In this document: in pieces, positions 6,846-8,061 of the stretch
How the letters are laid out: every line of letters begins with the position of its first letter
Position numbering within the stretch: the first letter of the stretch is position 1
Source: Deferribacteres bacterium JdFR-76
Lineage (GTDB): Bacteria > Zhuqueibacterota > JdFR-76
Direction: 5' to 3'
Assembly: GCA_002011685.1 (NCBI GenBank)
Contig: MTOL01000086.1
Coordinates: 249 to 8,309, forward strand
DNA length: 8,061 nt
The notes under the pieces: model-generated
Told to the model about the DNA's origin: nothing
The model's database searches: none
The model's input: only the letters and a program-made list of their open reading frames with translations
Program-made: the position numbers and the translations under genes

Positions 6846-7856
6846 CCGGATACGGTATCCACCCTGGATGGGACGGAAATCGATCTGGGCCGGAAGAAAC
6901 TCACATATGACCTCGCGCAGCGTTTCCAGATGCCCGGTAATTTCTCGCACCTGGAACTCTGATTCACCAGGAACTACTGCAAGAGGCAACAACAACTGAT
7001 CGGCTACATGAACATCAAGGGTCGCATTGGAGCTTATTTCGCGGATGAGGGCAAAAGCGGCTTCGTCTGCTACCTTCTCTGCAGGCTTGCCTCTGGCTCC
7101 TAGACTTTCACAGGCCAACTGGGCATACGTGTAGCGGGCCACCAGAAAAGAAAGCGCGTTAGGGCCCACCGCCTCCAGTTCCTCAACAATTACTTCGTGC
7201 GGTATGTTTTGCATCCGCAAACGCTTTTCAAGTTGACGCTTTTGCCGCTCGCCTACAGAAGGGTCCAGGTTCGCATAAAAGGAATAGCCCTTCACCTGCC
7301 TCAGTGGGCCGCGGGTAAGAAGCACAAGGGGTTCCAGAAAATCAAAAGGATGAATCCGCGCTAAAATCTCACCGCCACCTTTTGGATAAAATCCCGCCCG
7401 CTTCAATTCCAGCTCCAGAGAAATCCCAATTCTGGCCAGAAGCTTAACCCAGTGTTCTTTCAGGAAATGAAAGGAAGGACTAAATGGCACATGAGTTCCA
7501 CCGGTTAGCACAATCTCCGAAGGACTGCTCCCAAAAGCCAGAGGCAAGTAAATGGTTTGGAGTACCAGGGTAACAGAACCGGCTGTACCAATGTCAAACC
7601 GGTAATTTCCAGAAAAAATTCCTTCGGGTTCAAAAACCAAGCGAGTTGAACCTAAAACATCCCCTTCCACATAGGCGTGGGAGATCTCTCTGGCTGCCCG
7701 CACACTTACCAGATGCTGTGGCATTAATCCAGGCGTGGGCCGTTTCGCCCGTATTTTCTCAATCCGAAACGGCTTTCCGGTTAAAATAGAGAGAGAAAGG
7801 GCTGTCCGTAAAATCTGGCCTCCGCCTTCCCCAAAACCACCGTCCAGATGAATCAT
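6822..7856 (-). CDS. rtcA: RNA 3'-terminal phosphate cyclase
   Basis: A 344-residue protein, close to the 338 residues of E. coli RtcA. The enzyme uses ATP to turn an RNA 3'-phosphate into a 2',3'-cyclic phosphate, through a covalent RtcA-AMP step, in RNA repair or end processing. It opens with the family hallmark DGGFGEGGGQILRTALSLS (5-23), then KRPTPGLMPQHL (38-49) and FDIGTAGSVTL (87-97). The RTC signature GFYPKGGGEI is at 155-164 and DVHVADQLLLPLAV at 281-294. The motif GHLETLREV carries His309, which aligns by motif with the adenylylated histidine of E. coli RtcA. All key regions are present. The ATG has only a weak Shine-Dalgarno (GGCGG). The gene begins 39 nt after the T-tract of a tRNA-Gln terminator. 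No rtcB ligase or RtcR-type regulator is in the window. Confidence 0.96.
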   Translation of the reverse strand: MIHLDGGFGEGGGQILRTALSLSILTGKPFRIEKIRAKRPTPGLMPQHLVSVRAAREISHAYVEGDVLGSTRLVFEPEGIFSGNYRFDIGTAGSVTLVLQTIYLPLAFGSSPSEIVLTGGTHVPFSPSFHFLKEHWVKLLARIGISLELELKRAGFYPKGGGEILARIHPFDFLEPLVLLTRGPLRQVKGYSFYANLDPSVGERQKRQLEKRLRMQNIPHEVIVEELEAVGPNALSFLVARYTYAQLACESLGARGKPAEKVADEAAFALIREISSNATLDVHVADQLLLPLAVVPGESEFQVREITGHLETLREVICEFLPAQIDFRPIQGGYRIRVQGIRLG

Positions 7857-7895
7857 GTTTTGCCGCCGTTTTTACTGCAAACGGGATCTGGAGCG

Positions 7896-7924
7896 AAAAA
7901 AAAAGGCGAAGTGTATCTTCGCCT
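7896..7924 (-). terminator. Strong intrinsic terminator after tRNA-Gln
   Basis: On the transcribed strand a perfect 8-bp stem AGGCGAAG / CTTCGCCT encloses a 5-nt loop. The final T of the stem starts a run of nine T (7904-7896). It begins 5 nt after the tRNA CCA end. No T-tract follows on the plus strand, so it works in one direction only and separates the tRNA from rtcA. Confidence 0.92.
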
Positions 7925-7928
7925 GAAC

Positions 7929-8003
7929 TGGCTGCCCGGGGAGGACTCGAACCTCCAACAAGGGATCCAAAGTCCCTTGAGTTGCCAGTTACTCCACCGG
8001 GCA
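7929..8003 (-). tRNA. tRNA-Gln, anticodon TTG
   Basis: A 75-nt cloverleaf with 7-bp acceptor stem TGCCCGG/CCGGGCA, D-stem GAGT/ACTC, anticodon stem AGGGA/TCCCT with loop CTTTGGA (anticodon TTG, reading CAA and, by wobble, CAG), a 4-nt variable loop, T-stem GGAGG/CCTCC with loop TTCGAGT, G discriminator and genomically encoded CCA. All stems pair perfectly. It has its own promoter and terminator, so it appears to be a single-gene transcript. Confidence 0.97.
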
Positions 8004-8014
8004 AAATCAACATA

Positions 8015-8043
8015 AATATAAAATAATGCATCTATCGATGCAA
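8015..8043 (-). promoter_or_regulatory. Sigma-70-like promoter of tRNA-Gln
   Basis: Reading leftward, TTGCAT (8043-8038), exactly 17 nt, then TATATT (8020-8015). The -10 box ends 11 nt before the tRNA 5' end, which gives a leader of a few bases, typical of tRNA genes. Confidence 0.6.
8027..8042. repeat. Inverted repeat inside the tRNA-Gln promoter
   Basis: TGCATC (8027-8032) and GATGCA (8037-8042) are perfect inverted copies separated by TATC. The repeat covers most of the -35 box and much of the spacer, a place where a bound dimer would block the polymerase. It could also be chance in a short AT-rich region. Confidence 0.35.
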
Positions 8044-8061
8044 GGGTTTTGCCCATCGCTT

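Noticed and set aside
6617..6967. Small minus-strand open frame spanning the rtcA end and the purD leader
   Set aside because: Nearly half of it lies inside rtcA in another frame, it runs into the purD start, and its sequence resembles no known protein. It looks like a chance opening.
7929..8003. Integration site of a mobile element at the tRNA 3' end
   Set aside because: No second copy of the tRNA 3' end, no integrase and no change in sequence character are visible downstream. A normal terminator follows the tRNA.

Overview
All genes in this window read on the minus strand (right to left), and no plus-strand gene is credible. Base composition looks roughly balanced. Gene content suggests a Gram-negative (diderm) bacterium of the Bacteroidota/FCB kind: a propeller-type (Reg_prop + Y_Y_Y) sensor kinase, an LptE-family lipoprotein, and a receiver-less sigma-54 activator directly upstream of lptE, an arrangement I recall from Bacteroidota and relatives. 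A deep FCB lineage such as Calditrichota or KSB1 would fit, but that placement is an inference with low confidence.

Layout in transcription order. (1) Right end: a sigma-70-like promoter, a tRNA-Gln(TTG) gene with encoded CCA, and a strong intrinsic terminator. (2) rtcA, RNA 3'-terminal phosphate cyclase, begins 39 nt after the terminator T-tract and has a possible weak terminator over its own stop codon. (3) A 201-bp leader with a tentative promoter and a small hairpin leads to purD (purine biosynthesis). (4) purD is followed in tight array by a GalE-like NAD-dependent sugar epimerase (9-nt gap, Shine-Dalgarno overlapping the purD stop), a sigma-54 enhancer-binding regulator without receiver domain (19-nt gap), and lptE (23-nt overlap). 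(5) After a 62-nt gap holding a perfect 18-bp palindrome comes a very large sensor histidine kinase, 876 codons of which lie in the window. It runs off the left edge exactly after the phospho-acceptor motif HEFRTP. Being open at the edge, it has no stop codon here, but translation of the whole stretch 2628 to 1 shows no interruption.

Functionally, purD through lptE looks like one operon mixing purine synthesis with cell-surface functions: nucleotide-sugar supply and LPS export. A sigma-54 activator sits inside it and an envelope-spanning sensor kinase follows. rtcA and tRNA-Gln form a separate RNA-related unit. I found no mobile element, CRISPR array, riboswitch of a class I recognise, or broken gene. 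The window looks like ordinary chromosome; the more interesting points are the rtcA/tRNA arrangement, the palindrome before the sensor kinase, and the sigma-54 regulator within an envelope operon.
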